Source: Bisporella sp. PMI_857 (Eukaryota > Ascomycota > Leotiomycetes > Helotiales > Helotiaceae). From it: a DNA stretch of 64,000 bases. The notes beneath the pieces were generated by a model. That model worked only from the letters and a program-made list of their open reading frames with translations. It made no database searches and had not been told where the DNA came from. Both the position numbers and the translations under genes were made by a program. Positions 1-13,180 of this stretch are shown here, piece by piece. How positions within the stretch are numbered: position 1 is the stretch's first letter; every line of letters begins with the position of its first letter. The stretch covers positions 186,001-250,000 of the forward strand of contig JAJSPD010000057.1 in NCBI GenBank assembly GCA_021307315.1, written 5' to 3'.

Positions 1-2329
1 TGTCGGCCGAGCCCGGAACAATTAAGCATAAAGCTTCGATCGTGCTTAGTGCTTCTGCAGATGCAAGAATAGTCTGTAATAATCGTTGCACAGATGGGTC
101 TTTAGGCAATCAAGAGGTGTGTCAAGCTGCAAGAAGATTTGTCCGGGGGCTTGCTGTATAACTACGGCTGAGATCTGGGGGACGCAACGCAAAAGCGAAT
201 GACAGGAGCCAACGAGGGCTTCCTAAGGGTAATTGTAAACACAAGCGAATGTGGTGGAGGAGAAGCTGGAATGGCTGAATTCAGATGTTGATTTGAGTTC
301 TCAGAAGTGAGCGAGACTGGCATTCTAATAGCCAGAGGTGCTGTGCCTGCCGTGGTGGCAGAAAAGCCCAAAGAAGCATGGTTCAGCGTGGCTAGGGTAG
401 CGGAGGGAACGGAGTGAGATGGTTGGCGCTTGGAGATGCCTGCATTAACAACAGGCAGGGCACTTAAGTGCAGGGCATTGTGGACCTTCTCAAGGGGGGC
501 CATGTTGTCATGCTGGGATAGATCATAAGACGATGGGAATTAGTATCACCAGAAAGAATAATGGGATGTTCGACATGGGTCCATGACCATCGCGAGCCAT
601 AGTTGCATGAACACCATCTGTTGGCCTGCGGATACCGCCGTACAGCAATGATTACTACGAACTAGCTTCGGTGGAAATAAGCATAAAAATAACTGCTATA
701 CTCCGGGAAACCTGGCTATTAGTTGTAAAATGTATTTGACCGGCGTGCCACTTGTTCGAAATCTGATAATGGATAAAAGGTGAGATCTGAAACGTCCAAG
801 CTGCAAATCATGGAAGGAATAAGCAGAACCGAAAGGGGGAAGGCTTAAAAACATAACCACAGTAATGTAATCATGAGTAATAGGCCGACAGCTTGGCCTG
901 TGGCACGCCAACAAACAAAGAAAGTTGACACAATTTGGATTGGCTTATAAGGGGGGGGCAAGCTAGAGAGGCTCAGAGCTTCCCAAGAACCCTAAGCTAA
1001 ACATGCCCAAGCCGCAAAAACCTTAAATTTTAGGTTTTACGCACGTCTCAAACACACCCTTTTGCAGCCCTTGATCCTCGGTTCATCATTGTCGCGGTGC
1101 CAATGTAGTACTTGGTTAAATTTTGCACGAGTGTTTGGACCTAACAAAGGCTCAAAACTCGCAGATCCGCAAAATTCAGAATTTAGACCGTTGCCACGCG
1201 ATTATCCGCATGGAGCAGCCGACCTTCTGATTCCAGTGTGATGATATTGATGATGATGTGTGAACTCGGAATAAGGTAAGACAGGGATCCCGTGTGGTGC
1301 CTTAGTGGTGATGCATAGGCTGTCTTTGTGGATGGCTCTGATCCAAAAATAACCAATATAGGGAGTCACACGGTCGGAAACCCAACGCAGAGTGGGAAGT
1401 GTACAATAAACGGCCGCAATATATACAGCTTATGATGGAAGGCCAATAAGTCGGATTCGGTGGTTCTGAACGTCTCCTCCAACGGCGAGTTCACTGCTGA
1501 ATTCAGGTAAAGTAGCGATTTGCCTGCATGTCAGATATGGCACAGAACAAGCCCTAATGCTTCTCAATATTCGTTGCACGGGGTCCAATAAGACTTTAGT
1601 GGTTGAAAGAGAGGACAGCAGGTGTCTGTCTGGTTTGCTGGCACGGAGCATTCTGGTGCATCTCTCACCCTGCGAAGTAGCTAATGTAATAAGTATTCCT
1701 CAGACATCACTGAAGGCATAAACTGTATTGTGCGACACATAGTTGCTCTGCTTTGCAGCATAGACCAAACATGTAAAAGTCAAAGCTATCAGTGTATCCG
1801 ACTCCCCCGGCCACAAATTCCCTCATTGAACTTCTTTAACCTCACGTCCTCGCTTCACCATTACTCCGCCTCGCCCTAGAGCCCGTTTAGAGCATTCCAT
1901 GCCTGCAGCGCAAGGACTATTTGACGGGTGCGCTGCAGCGATGATGATGCATCACAAGGATCAGAGGTGCTGCTGGCCGCGACAAGGATCCTGGACGCAA
2001 GAATTGGACCAGGGAAGGACAGGAGGGACAGAAGAAGGGGGCATTGAAGAGATAGACGAGGGAGATGCCAGATTGGCCCTTCAAAACCGGCCGGCACCAA
2101 ATTCTCGTGTCCATTTTCGAACTCTCTTAAACTTGCAAATCTCTATGGCTGTGCAGACTCCACTTGATCCCCAAACAGCCTAACTTGTCACGGACGGTTC
2201 ATGCGTCTGTTTGAGATTGAGGGCCCGTTGGATAAAGTACGAATGACACAGACTCTCTCAAATGAAGTCTCATCGAACGTGACAACTCTATAGTATCGAC
2301 GACGACATATGGTTGACCCTGTGCTTGAG

Positions 2330-2358
2330 AGTGAGCGGGTGAGTGAGTGAGTGAGTGA
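2330..2358. repeat. GAGT/GTGA microsatellite
   Basis: A short tetranucleotide tract, about six units of GAGT with one interrupted unit near its start (GAGCGGGT). It lies in non-coding DNA and probably arose by replication slippage. Confidence 0.8.
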
Positions 2359-2711
2359 GGGATCTGAAAAACGGGGGGATCAGCTCAGGTTACGGGATCT
2401 TGAGCTGCACAGATCTACCAATCGCAATTCAGCACGTGAATTTATCCGAGTGACCTAGGGGGTTCGGCTTTGGCATCAGGATCGACTTCTCGTTTAAGCG
2501 TTGCGGTGTCCCTAATACAGAGACAAAGAACACGGCACGTCCTAATGCGCTCTCCCAACCCGCTCTAGCCCATATCTCTTTCGGGAAGGAACGTAACAGC
2601 CAAGCACTTAGCCTGAAGAGGCTCTGCTGGCCTCTACTTACCTTTCTGAGAGCACACTACTTAAGTAATTAAGTAATTTGCAAGCAAATAACCACAGTTA
2701 AGTAATTAGAA

Positions 2712-2725
2712 TTAATCGCGATTAA
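2712..2725. repeat. 14-base perfect palindrome in an AT-rich patch
   Basis: TTAATCGCGATTAA reads the same on both strands. It sits in a patch (about 2660-2740) where the string TTAAGTAATTA recurs. It could be a protein-binding site or the end of an old element. Nothing nearby shows which. Confidence 0.5.
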
Positions 2726-5318
2726 ACTTTGTGTCGGTTAATTAAAAGACTGTCTCTGATTCGTCCGGCTCCTCGCTCCCCCAGGGGTCCTTGGAAACTT
2801 CCTGTAGTGCTAGTGCCCTAGCAAAAGTCACTTAACCCCTCCTAAGCACTTGGATTTGCATTACTTGATCAAAAATCTTTTTTGAATTTGAGTTTCCAAC
2901 CCAAACATCCCAAGGAACTGACTAGCGGCATGGCCCACCCGCGGCCGAACCCGCCGTGATCCCTATTGCTGGAGCACTCAGTTGCAGTGGCATATGCCGT
3001 TGGCGTGTCCCCAACGTGGGTTTTTGCTGAAACTGTTGATATTACGTCTGTCTCGTGGCTACTCATGAGGCAAATTTACCTGCATGCAAGCAACAGCCAC
3101 GCAGCAACAAGGAATTTATTAATTAGTATCCCCCTTTTGTTGATAGCCTCCAGTTGTTGTCCGAGATAGGCATTTGCAAAATCTGGTGATTAGGTATACA
3201 AAACCAAAGTTTTGGACTTTGGCTGCAGCTGAGAGCTCTATGTCGTCATTGGCCTCAGTAGGGCCGTTCAGCGCTGCTCGCCGCCTTGGGTCTGACAAAA
3301 AAGAAAGAAACTGCGATAATGATTAATCATTCATCCAATTCCTAACCAGAGCCCTAGGATCTGGAATGTAACACCTTCTTACTGTATACTCACTAGTCTA
3401 GTGGCAACATCGAGAAGATACTAGGTTGGAAGCATCAGATCTGAAAGCGCTTTCCCATCATCCCGACTGGCCACGCTGGTTAGTATTTGCTGCCATATGC
3501 ACAGTCAAGCCGCATTGTGAGCTTGTTTTCCCACATAGTAGTCTGATTGGTAGACTCTGCATGAAATCATGTTTACACCAAGCTGAATATGGATAAGTCA
3601 AAAATAGCCCTGTGAGGATGGCGTGCAGGGCTATATTTAGTACTCACTAGAACACTCTACCCGGTCTTCCAGAAGGTTGTTGCCTTACACCTCAGAATTA
3701 TTGATCGTCCGGAAATACAACGTAGCATAACGGGCTGAGCTGTAAATGCCATCAGTAAATGCTCGTCCGCTGGTAGTACCGCCGAACTTCCACACCTGCC
3801 GTAAGATTTAGTGTGTTAACTTGCTGCCATTCAGGATGTATTGTAATCATGAGTCACTCTCATCAAATTTTCCGTTCTCTTTACACACTTCACTACAGTG
3901 CAAAACGTTCGAAATATTATCGGTTTTTGTCTTGTTTATAATTCACAAAGTGGTATGGCAAAAATACCCAAGAGATCTTGGTCGACCGCTGGCCTGGTAT
4001 ACCTCCAGAATGCCCAAGAAATGGCTTGATCAGCCGACAAGGAAAGCGGTGAGTCGGCTTCGTCATCTTGGCTGCCCAACCCAGCTAACGTGGAATAGCA
4101 AAGACCGCTTGGAGGCCCGTGTAACGGGCAAATAGCCTTATGCATTGATTGGTGAGCCTAAAGGAGAACTGGGGTTAGTATGTTGAAGCATCCACCTGTC
4201 TGCCATTTTGCGAGAGTTTTCCGAGATATGTGGCACGGCAACAAAGTCGGTGCCGAACTCGCGAAACGGGGCACGTTGATAAAAAGTTGAAGCCTGCTGC
4301 CTTCCAGCAGAACCTGAAACTGTCGGAGAGGGTCCCCTTGAGGATGCGACTGCATTTAGCAGGCTACCATGTAAAAGATCAATGATGTATCCTGGGATAA
4401 TACTGCATCAAATGCATGCACGCCCCATGAGCTTGGATGTGATGGATTTTCACCAGGACATTTGAATAGACAATGGATTCGGGTCTTAATAAATGTCAAA
4501 GATTTACTCCTCATGTAGCCAGTGAAAGGAAATATCCCGCCCTTGGCGAGGCTATATTCACAAGCACATCCAACTCTTCAAAGAACCAATGTCGTAGCGG
4601 TCGAGCCGGTAGAGCAAACTGAAGGTCATCCATTTTTGAGGTTGCCAAGGATACAAAAGGAAATGATGAATAATGAGCGTTGATCCCGGAGATGCTGTTG
4701 CACAAGCAAGCAAGTGCTGTACAAAGTACAAAACAAGGCGGTGAGGGTGGTTGGGAAGGAAGGTTTAAACCGATTCCCTTCAATGCGATGCCTTGTCGTC
4801 GGAAACACTGGGTCGGATTAGGTCTTCTGCCTTTCTCTTGGGTGTAGTGGATCTGCCCAGAGGCCACCCTTGAACTCTTGAGACCTCGAGCTGCAGCATG
4901 TCAGCTACCTCGATGCTGAGTGGTCACCAGGTTGAGATAGTTGGGGACGGAACGGCAAAATGGTGGAGTGATGAAGTGATGAAGTTCCAACAGAGAACTC
5001 CGTGAATGGTCTTTCGGTAGGTGCCAAGCTTTTGAGCTTAAATCTATTTCGGGGCCAACCCACATGCAATGCAACTTTCCCCAACCTCTCTTCTCTCAAA
5101 GTCTCAAGACTCAAGGTCCAGGATCATACGAACATTCGGTATCCCCAAGCTCTTTTCGCCTTACCATCCGCTTTGAACATTCCGCCTTTTAGTGCAGAGA
5201 CAATATCATGCCATTTCTCCATCCTTGGCTCGAAGTAGTAGGCTCCTTTTCATCATTATCTCATCCTTCATCACCTGCGAGTCACGGAGCAGAGGAAGGT
5301 CTGACTAATGAATAATAA

Positions 5319-5774
5319 CTGCGGAGATACGCAGTAAGGATAGTCACTGAGCTTCAGGGCCAGATCCAAGCACGCAGGAACAAGGTGAGATCAAGGTCTT
5401 CGCGACTGAGAGTCCGCATATCCAGTCTTGGGTCCAAATCACCAGACAGAGCGATGGTTGCAATGGATAATCTACTCACGGTCAACTTCATCGACTTCAA
5501 CAGCCCTTCCAACCAATATGGAGCATCTGCAGCGTGACCTGGAAACCTGCCCATGCATATACATGCAATACTCATTGACAATCCGGCAATTTTCTTTCTG
5601 GAAGAGGGAAGGAAGCTGCTGTGGACCATATCCTCGACACTCCACCTACCTAACTCAGATTCAGATGTGTCTGAGATAACTGGTAAGTGCGTGCAGAGGC
5701 TTGCATCGGTCATCCGTGGCATTTTCATAGCTTCTGGAAAGGAGCAAGCATTTGAGACGCTACCCCATGACTAG
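5319..5774 (+). pseudogene. Decayed coding fragment, one internal stop
   Basis: One frame stays open for 152 codons except for a single TGA at 5535-5537. That codon could have been CGA (arginine) before a C-to-T change. The predicted residues look protein-like: an Arg-rich start, then a mixed hydrophobic stretch (ILIDNPAIFFLEEG) and an ending in TLPHD. I do not recognise a family. No start codon, splice sites or upstream exons could be identified with confidence, so this is a candidate relic. It could also be a chance open frame. Confidence 0.3.
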
Positions 5775-7614
5775 TCTTCGATGACCCCGAGCCATCGATT
5801 CAAAGACTACTTCTGGAAAATGGAAGATATACACGAAGGTGCTGTGTATCATGTATCTCGAGATACCTCCTGGGCTGAGTCATCAACTGGTTCCCAGTTA
5901 TTGGCAATTGGCCCATGAACGAGCTTTTCATACTCCTATATTAGCATATCAGCAGTAGCCACCGCAGTTACCTCATCAAGTAGTCATTCAATACAGAAAT
6001 ATATATCTTATTCGGACCGTTCACTCGACTATCGCTACTACTATCGTTGATATGAAAGGTCAGTCACCAATGAATAAATGAGCTCTCATCAGTTTTCCAG
6101 ATCCTTGAACATATTGAGGCTATACCCTTCCTGTGAACTACGTCCCTTACCCACCACGTCTCTGCCGCCGTCCAATGCCCCTATCCCAGAGTCAAAAGTG
6201 ATCCAAGATGACGAAGAGCACAAGTCAACCCCTTTCGCCAGCGTCAATAATCAATAAAAGCAAACTGATTCATGGGTTCAAATCCTCAAGCCCTAACCGT
6301 GGCTGAGCACTACGCGTGGACGGCGCCAGCAATGCATCCAATGAGTACCGCCTACTGGACTCTGTCAGCCTTCTGTCTGATAAACCTTACCCAGGCCAAT
6401 ATCTCAATGCAAGCAAGCGCTCGAAAGTTCGATGCTATACTTTCCCCAGAGTCAGGGTTCCCGCGAGAGTAGTCACAACTGTGCAGGTCATATTAGGTTC
6501 CTTTCTCCGTTGTCAATACACAGCCTCATAAGGCGTCCCGTACCGGCCGAGAACTGGAGCTCGATATACCATGTTATACGCTATAGGTTAATAGGCCAGT
6601 AGTATCAGTCCTCGGTCTCAACGAGGATCTACAAGAGACAGGAGTCAATAGGGGTGAAGAAGAGAATGGCGCGAAAGGAGGCTCGGCATCAAAGGAAGTC
6701 GACAAGATCAGCAGAGGATACCGGTCAGCTCAACGCAAAGTAAGCTGAGCAAGAGACGACAAAGCAGCGTTTCAGGACGTACCCCGAGCTGAATTCATAA
6801 GGCGGCGTGGTATGGCCATGGGATGAGCCTTGGTATAGAACGGCGATGAAAGGAAAGATTGGTCGACTCGCCAGTATTCGACGACAATGGCTGTGCTTCC
6901 CACTAAATGCTCACTCAAAGCACTCCTGCAAGTATGACTGCAGAGCTCCCGAGATGGATGTCAGATAAGAAAGAGACGGGGAAACAAAGGTTTCAAAATC
7001 TGCCTCTGAGCTCGAAATTCACAGTTAAGGTGGCAGTAGAAGAACCTTGGAGGTAAACTCATCCATTGAACGTAGACCAGTCCAGATGCGAATTACGGAT
7101 AGAAACGACTATGGCCACAAACACCCGCAATGGGCCTTCCATGATGAGGAAACAGGATATGCGCGATGCTGATGCAAAATTGATAGCCATGAAATGATAA
7201 GAGAACGGAGGGAATAGAATGATCGCAAATAAAATGGCATGCAGCGACATTAATTACTTCCACAAGAAAAGGTGTTCCAATTAGGGATCTTGATCAAAGC
7301 ACTTTATTTGGCTTGGAATTCAAATTCTGCGTATGCCGAATCCTGACTTGCAAACCAGCTACATCACCTCCTAAGCGCTCGCCTTCCCAGGAACTTATCC
7401 ACGCTCCCCGATCCTCCATCCAGAACCACACATCCCATAGGCATCGCAACTCCATCTAAGATACCCAGTGTGCAAAGGAAGTTCGCCCAAACTAAAATGG
7501 TGTGATATCTATCTAATCGCTATTGCTATCGCTTGTTATAAAATCGTTCCCTGAATGCTACTTTTTTTCTTCTCTTTGGTACTCCCCGCTCGCGTCATTG
7601 CTTCGTAAATACAC

Positions 7615-7624
7615 TACCTAGGTA
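7615..7624. repeat. TACCTAGGTA palindrome, copy 1
   Basis: A ten-base palindrome (twelve with flanking C and G) downstream of the transportin gene. The same ten bases recur at 11744-11753, and the core CCTAGGTA recurs at about 17449 and 53519. All copies are non-coding. Confidence 0.5.
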
Positions 7625-7722
7625 GCTGTAATCTGTGGACCTGGTTTGAAGCCAGGTAGTAGATGGCATTAAGTGGTATTGTCGTGCATCTCGATAAACA
7701 CTGATATGCTTTCTGTCTCTAT

Positions 7723-10706
7723 TTACAGGTTGTATGTCTTTTGAAGATTATGGAGATCGGCTGTCGATAGGTTGTTGGTAAGGTATGTGTTCATATCAGG
7801 GATGAGGGATTTGTACACTTCCAGAGTCTAATTCCACGTTAGTATTCCATTATCTGCTAAGTTTCGGGTTGACTTACATGTTTAAAAATCTGCTGGAGAT
7901 CCGCCAGCATAGGAGTCTTCGTCGTTCCGATGTTGATCTCCTGATACCCAGCAATCATGGAAAAGTACCGTGGAAGGTCCTTCTCCATCCCTTGTGGGTT
8001 ATGAATCACGCAAAGGGCAAAGCCTTTGCATGCTGTCGCTTTCTCTGAGGTTTCTCCAACGCCGTCGATTGATCTAAGGAAAGGTTCTGAGATGATCGTG
8101 AGATGAGGAGACATGATCTCATAATTCTGCAGGCCTAGTCGTCCTAAGGCTATCGCGGCATTTTCGAGAACGGATTTGGGCACCGCGGGATTGCCAAGAA
8201 TAGCGAGAAATCTCTGCAGAAGCTCACCCACATATGGTCCTATATGCTTTCCAGCCTGAATCGCGACTTCTCCGGCAGACCAGCAAGCATTGTTAACGAC
8301 GCTGAACCCGGTCTCAATCTGCTCGTCTAAAATAGCATCCAGGTCTAGTTGTTTAATCAACAGCGGCAAGAGAGTTGGGAGGAAGGGTTGAAGCTGTGGA
8401 AAGACATATTTGGCACAGTCTCCCAAGAGAGCATATGATGATTGGCGCACATCATTTTCCGGGTCCTCCATACAGAATTGCAGAAGGTCGAAAAGTCTGG
8501 GGTCCGAGCCCGATACGAGGGCTGCGGACTGCTTGTCGTCAAGGGCTTGGACAATAGCGCTTAAGAGGTCCAAGCTCGTTACGAGAAAGTCCTTGTCAGG
8601 AGTATCTACAGTGTTTGGATTTTGCACCGACCTAATGTAGTCTTCCAAGTTTTGATGGATGATCTTAATGCATCTAGTGAAGACGGGCTGTGCGAACGGC
8701 GCGAATGATTCGGCAAGGGCACTGGCGACGTAAGATAAACATTCTAGTAAGGGGAACAGTTCTCTAGACTGGTCAGAAACCTTGTTCCATCGATGGATTA
8801 GGGCTGGCATGAGCATGTCAATAAGCTGAGGTTGGGCAAGCCCATGCCCTACATGCTCTGCTAGGGTTTGGACGCAGTCGTAAAGAATGAACATGTTTCT
8901 GTCCTTGTACTTGTTGAAACACTTAACAAATTGACCGATAATGGGCTCGCAGTAGGGTGCGAGATCTAGCCCTGCTTTCTCCTCAAGGTGCGCGAATGCA
9001 GATGCACCGGCTTCCTGCACTCTCTTGTTCGGGTCCAACATTCTGAGTAGAATTCCTTCCATCATAGGTAGAAAGTATTGCTCCCGTGCGGCAGGCTCAG
9101 TGAGTTTCGCACCCCAAGCAGAATAGCGCCCGAGAGTCCAGCAGGTGATTTGCCGTACAAGAGGTTCTGGGTCCTTTAGAAGGGATATCAGGTAGGGGAC
9201 AAGATCTGGTAAGTGTGGTGTTACAACATCCATACAACCCTCGGCCACAGCCCCAAGGGCGAGAACTGCCGCCTCACGATATGGCCACTCCTCATGCTTT
9301 AGATGCGTCATGAGATATGGGAGAATTGTGTCAAAGACAGGTCCTCTGAAATCCGTTGCGAAAACATCCAACGCAGCTGCCGAGCATTTACGCAAATTCC
9401 ATCGATCTTCGGGGTTCCCTTCTTCATCGTCGTCATCGAACTCTTCAATCTCTCCTTCATCCACGTCATCTTCATCGTCCTCCATGCCACCGAGTTTCTG
9501 GTAGCCACCATTTTGACCACCTTCCTCTATCTCACCATTTCGCGTACTTTTGCTCTTTGCAAAAGCTGGCTTGATATCCTCGGCGCGGTCTTCCACTTCA
9601 GCGTCCTCTTCACCACCCCCCAGCATAGCAATATCATCTTCACTATACACCATACTCTCAAGGAGCACAGGAATAATTTTGTTGAGATATGGAGCAAGGG
9701 CTTTCCATAATTCGTTGTGCTCTCCAACAGTTAGCCAAAATTCAGCTGCATCACATGCTAAATCCTCGTCCTCGATCTTTTTTTGCTGAGCGAGCATGTA
9801 GTCGACTAAACCTTCGATATGTGGTAGGATCTTATCCGGACGAATCTCCACGATTTGAACAAAGGCGCGACATACTTGGCGCCGTACATCTGATGATGGA
9901 TCTTGAGAAAGTTGAAAGAGGCGGTTCAAAAGACTATCGAGGTTGACCAGCAAGGCTTGAGGCTTCTGAGGAACAAAAACATTGATACTACCTAAAGCCA
10001 ATGACCGGACTTTTGGTAATGGGTTGTTTGTGAACTCGATCAACTTTGGTATGATGAACGTGAGTGGTCGTTGGCCTTGGTAGTCCCTATCGAGCATTTT
10101 CTTGTTGTCCTCGCAAATCTTGGCCAAAGCAGCCATTGCTCCTTCCTGTGCTTCAGGCGTAGCTGTCCCATTCTCGTTTCCGATCAAAATTAGCAATTCG
10201 GGCAATATTTGTGGCCAACCAAGAATTCCACCTTTGCTTATGATTTCTGTGATGACATTTCCAGCATAACCTCTTATTAATTGGTTCTTATCCTGTAGAG
10301 CTAGAGGTACTGTCGCGCGAACAAGTGCTAAACTCTCTGGTGACATAGTCTTGTATCCCGTCCTGATATTGTTCTTCAGCATAATAGCTGCCGCTGACCG
10401 TACCGCATGGTACTCCTCAATGCTATATGATAAGCCATTTGGAACTTGTGAACTAGAAAATAGATATGCAAGATAGTTATTAATATCAGGAGAATTCTTG
10501 GCTTGAGCAAGCATCTATTTTGCAGAATATAAATTGTCAGTGTTTGTGTTCACAGCGTATAGAGCACCCATTGACGGGAGTCTTCCTTTCCTAAAGGTAC
10601 TCACAATCTCTGCCTGCTTTTGCGCATTTTTGTTATGCCCACTCAGCGAATCCCTCAAACATGTTGAGAGTTGCCTCAAAGGCTCTTCCTCTGGTTGCCA
10701 TGCCAT
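7723..10706 (-). CDS. KAP104: Transportin / importin beta-2 (Kap104)
   Basis: A karyopherin that imports PY-NLS cargo such as mRNA-binding proteins through nuclear pores and releases it on binding Ran-GTP. Three exons: 10605-10706, 7878-10514 and 7723-7827, all joined in phase 0, give 947 residues, close to family length. The chosen ATG (10706) starts MAWQPEEEPLRQL, typical of fungal transportins. An upstream TTG in frame is not a start. The protein is built of HEAT repeats. Acidic stretches near residues 335-350 and 375-402 match the H8 loop that couples Ran binding to cargo release. CWTLGRYSAW is a family signature. The last exon supplies the conserved C-terminus ending in KTYNL. Without it the protein would end early in intron sequence (VSQPET). 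The donor of intron 1 is GTGAGT and the acceptor of intron 2 follows a TACTAAC branch point. Confidence 0.95.
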
Positions 10707-11322
10707 ACCCGTCAACTAGAAGCTCCTAAGCCCTGCCAACCACTCCCAATGATGTTTTGAGAACTCCTGTTATGCAGGTACGCCGTTGAGGTAAGAGAAA
10801 GACGGTTTTTGGTTGCACAAGGTTTACTTGTGAGACGTTAGAGCTGGTTTCCAGACATCTGGTGAGAGAGAATTAGCGTTTAGCTAGTCTTGCGATGCAG
10901 TGTGCAAAATCTGGGAGCGACCACATGCGGGGTCTTGCAAGCAGAATCACCTACAGAGTAAAATGTACTGCCGGTATCGATATGGAAGATCTTGTGTGGC
11001 AGAGAATGGGCAAAGATTCAATCGCACTGTGCGCTTCGTACACGCGGGGGTTCGTTATGGGCAGATAGCACCGTAGTGGTAGTGGCGGGTACTTGCACGC
11101 TGTCTTGAATCGCTGATCTTCACTTTTCGGCCGTACTTATTATTCAAAAGTGCACAATGAAGGCGCCACTCTATTTATCAAATCTATGTTGAAGGTGAGA
11201 AAGGCTGTCGGTGGAATATTTGGAAGTTGGGTTGGCTGAGCCCAGCTCCATTGTACAGTGGTTGTGTACTTACTTGCCTTAGGAACCAAACAAGCAGGTT
11301 TTCAGTGCAATTTTTTTTCCCC

Positions 11323-11463
11323 TCAAAACTCTCCCTCTCTTCCTTTGACCTTCCCCACAAAGTTGTACGCAAAATCCCTCGTAGGGTCATCTAAGCAGTC
11401 TTCGAGGATTTTGGTGAATTCTTCTACACCGATCAAACAGTAATTTTCCAATGATTGGACGTT
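11323..11463 (-). other. Possible terminal exon of an unidentified gene
   Basis: A 46-codon minus-strand frame ending in TGA reads like real protein (EEFTKILEDCLDDPTRDF, then GKVKGREGEF). An acceptor-like GTGTAG precedes the EEF stretch. I could not find convincing upstream exons between 11.5 and 12.1 kb, although short plausible pieces exist there. It may be the tail of an intron-rich small gene, a decayed gene or chance. Confidence 0.25.
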
Positions 11464-11743
11464 TTATGTTTAATATTGTCGTGAAGTTCTGGCTGGTTTC
11501 ATCAGCTCTGATGATGGGCGGTGGGGTAGACGAATTTGTTGATATGATGCAAACATCACCAAGAATTCCAACAATAGTAATAAAATCACTTCCAGAGATT
11601 TACCCTTCCTTCTGAGTAATTACATTTATACTTGATCTCAATATCTCGTAGTACTGCATGAAGGCTCGGAAGACTTTCTTATGTACGATTCCACTGCAAC
11701 GATCCTCGTCCAAGAACATTGACTTTCATCAGTCCTAATATAC

Positions 11744-11753
11744 TACCTAGGTA
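11744..11753. repeat. TACCTAGGTA palindrome, copy 2
   Basis: Same ten bases as at 7615-7624, here in non-coding DNA between the transportin and chaperone genes. Confidence 0.5.
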
Positions 11754-12661
11754 AGGAACTATAGCGTTGAATACATAATCTATGAACTTTTGCCAGTTCC
11801 TTGGGCAATGAGGTTGTGGTATAATCCTGCCGCTTTGGACATCGACCCCCTCATATAGGAGTGGCAGTGAAATGTTCTCAGATCTAGTAAATAAAAGTAT
11901 GAAGTTACAATTTGCTACACGGCTCGAGCTCAATAGTACTACACTATGAGATCTATCATACTGGAAGATATGCTTTTTAGTTACACATAATGGCGATTGT
12001 GTCATGTATTGCAAGTAGCACAAAAGTAGCACAGAGCTTCCATTATCTTCACAATCTCAACATATCTCCAACATTCCCCAAAAATAAATCCCTCCCTTAA
12101 CCATTAAACGGACAATACAGATGAATTGCATCTATTGTGCTTGATAATCCTGCAACATCCCATCTTAGCCAGCATCCTCTTCCAATGTTGGTCTAGCACA
12201 TGAAAAATGATGTTGGAAGATTGATACGAACAGGAGACTGGAAACATGCAGGACTTTGTGTAGATGTGATCATCTGCTCTATTGATCGATCCACAGAAAG
12301 AAGGCTTTGTAAATAGACAAGAATGGCCCAGTTGAGCCAATCCTCTTAGTCGGTCCAGTTCAAGTGAGTGCAGCGGCTACCTATCAACATATGATATACA
12401 GCAGATAGGCTGAGCAGGCAAGAATCCGATCAAGCCCTGATTTAGAAATAAATACTGCCCGATGATTCTCTCTTCAACGGTGATATCTTCTTTCAACCAT
12501 TGATTCCTCCGACAATGGTCGGCTCTGCTAATCGAAGAGAGGGAATATATCGAAGGCCACATCATGGATATTCGGTTCCTTACCTGGCACCATTGTGACA
12601 TAGTCCCCAGCCTTAACATGGATAGCCTTAGATCAGATCAAGATCAAGATCTCGCTCTTAA

Positions 12662-13180
12662 TCAACTTCCGTTGGCAAGTGACTCGCCTCCAGCTTTCTT
12701 AACCTCATCCATCACAACCTGCACAACCTTTTTAAACCCTTCTATCTCCTCTTCTATTGTACCTCCTAACCCAGCATTTGCAAAACTTATTGAGTTGCCT
12801 ACATAAACCGGCTTTCCGGACTTCCGAGCAAGTAGCTTCGCCAATCGTGTTGTGAATTCGAGTGAGGACTCGTATGTGAATAAAGGTGTTGAGAGAGTTT
12901 GACCTTGATGTATTCTCTATACCTTTTTAGTCTTGATATGTCCTATGGTGTTTTGGAAAGTTAAAAGAGGACATACATCTGGGAGAGCATACACAAAAGA
13001 TCCTAGTGGCACACCTGCTGATGTGTCTCCATCCGTGGTTGTCGTCAAGAATAGGAGAATGGATATTTTGCGGATTGTAAGTTGGATGTGGATTCTAGTG
13101 TCGTTCGACTTGGGAAGAGGAAACGACAGTTCAATCGGACACCCTGAGGGCTCGGGTCTAGCAGTATCACCACTCGCCAT
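12662..13180 (-). CDS. POC4: Proteasome assembly chaperone 4-like (Poc4/PAC4)
   Basis: Small cytosolic protein. PAC3/PAC4-type heterodimers help assemble the alpha ring of the 20S proteasome. Two exons, 12977-13180 and 12662-12916, separated by a 60-base GTATGT...TATAG intron in phase 0, give 152 residues. The ATG at 13180 is chosen (MASGDTARPEPSG). An in-frame TTG lies just upstream. The C-terminal segment (RLAKLLARKSGKPVYVGNSI) matches the PAC4 pattern of a basic helix followed by a V-Y-V strand, as in human PSMG4. An Arg-Ile-His-Ile-Gln strand in the first half fits the family beta sheet. The assignment rests on this pattern and size, not on a catalytic motif, so a related small chaperone fold is possible. 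Confidence 0.7.

Larger units (their letters stand above)
1..7722. other. Gene-poor left arm
   Basis: No intact gene could be supported in this 7.7-kb stretch. Open frames on both strands are short, lack recognisable domains and do not join through plausible introns. It holds a GAGT microsatellite, an AT-rich patch with a perfect palindrome near 2.7 kb, and one decayed frame at about 5.3-5.8 kb, each listed separately. The last few hundred bases are the 3' flank of the transportin gene. Confidence 0.6.
10707..12661. other. Intergenic, with a weak exon candidate
   Basis: The first few hundred bases are the transportin promoter and 5' UTR. The rest has no gene I can assemble. A minus-strand frame at 11323-11463 looks like a terminal exon and is listed separately. 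A TACCTAGGTA palindrome lies at 11744-11753. The right edge is the 3' flank of the chaperone gene. Confidence 0.5.

Noticed and set aside
6260..6300. GGTTCAAATCC, resembling a tRNA B box
   Set aside because: No A box at the right distance, no acceptor stem and no balanced T-arm could be drawn.
9303..9710. 135-codon plus-strand frame
   Set aside because: Antisense shadow of the transportin acidic-loop region. No independent domain or splice sites.
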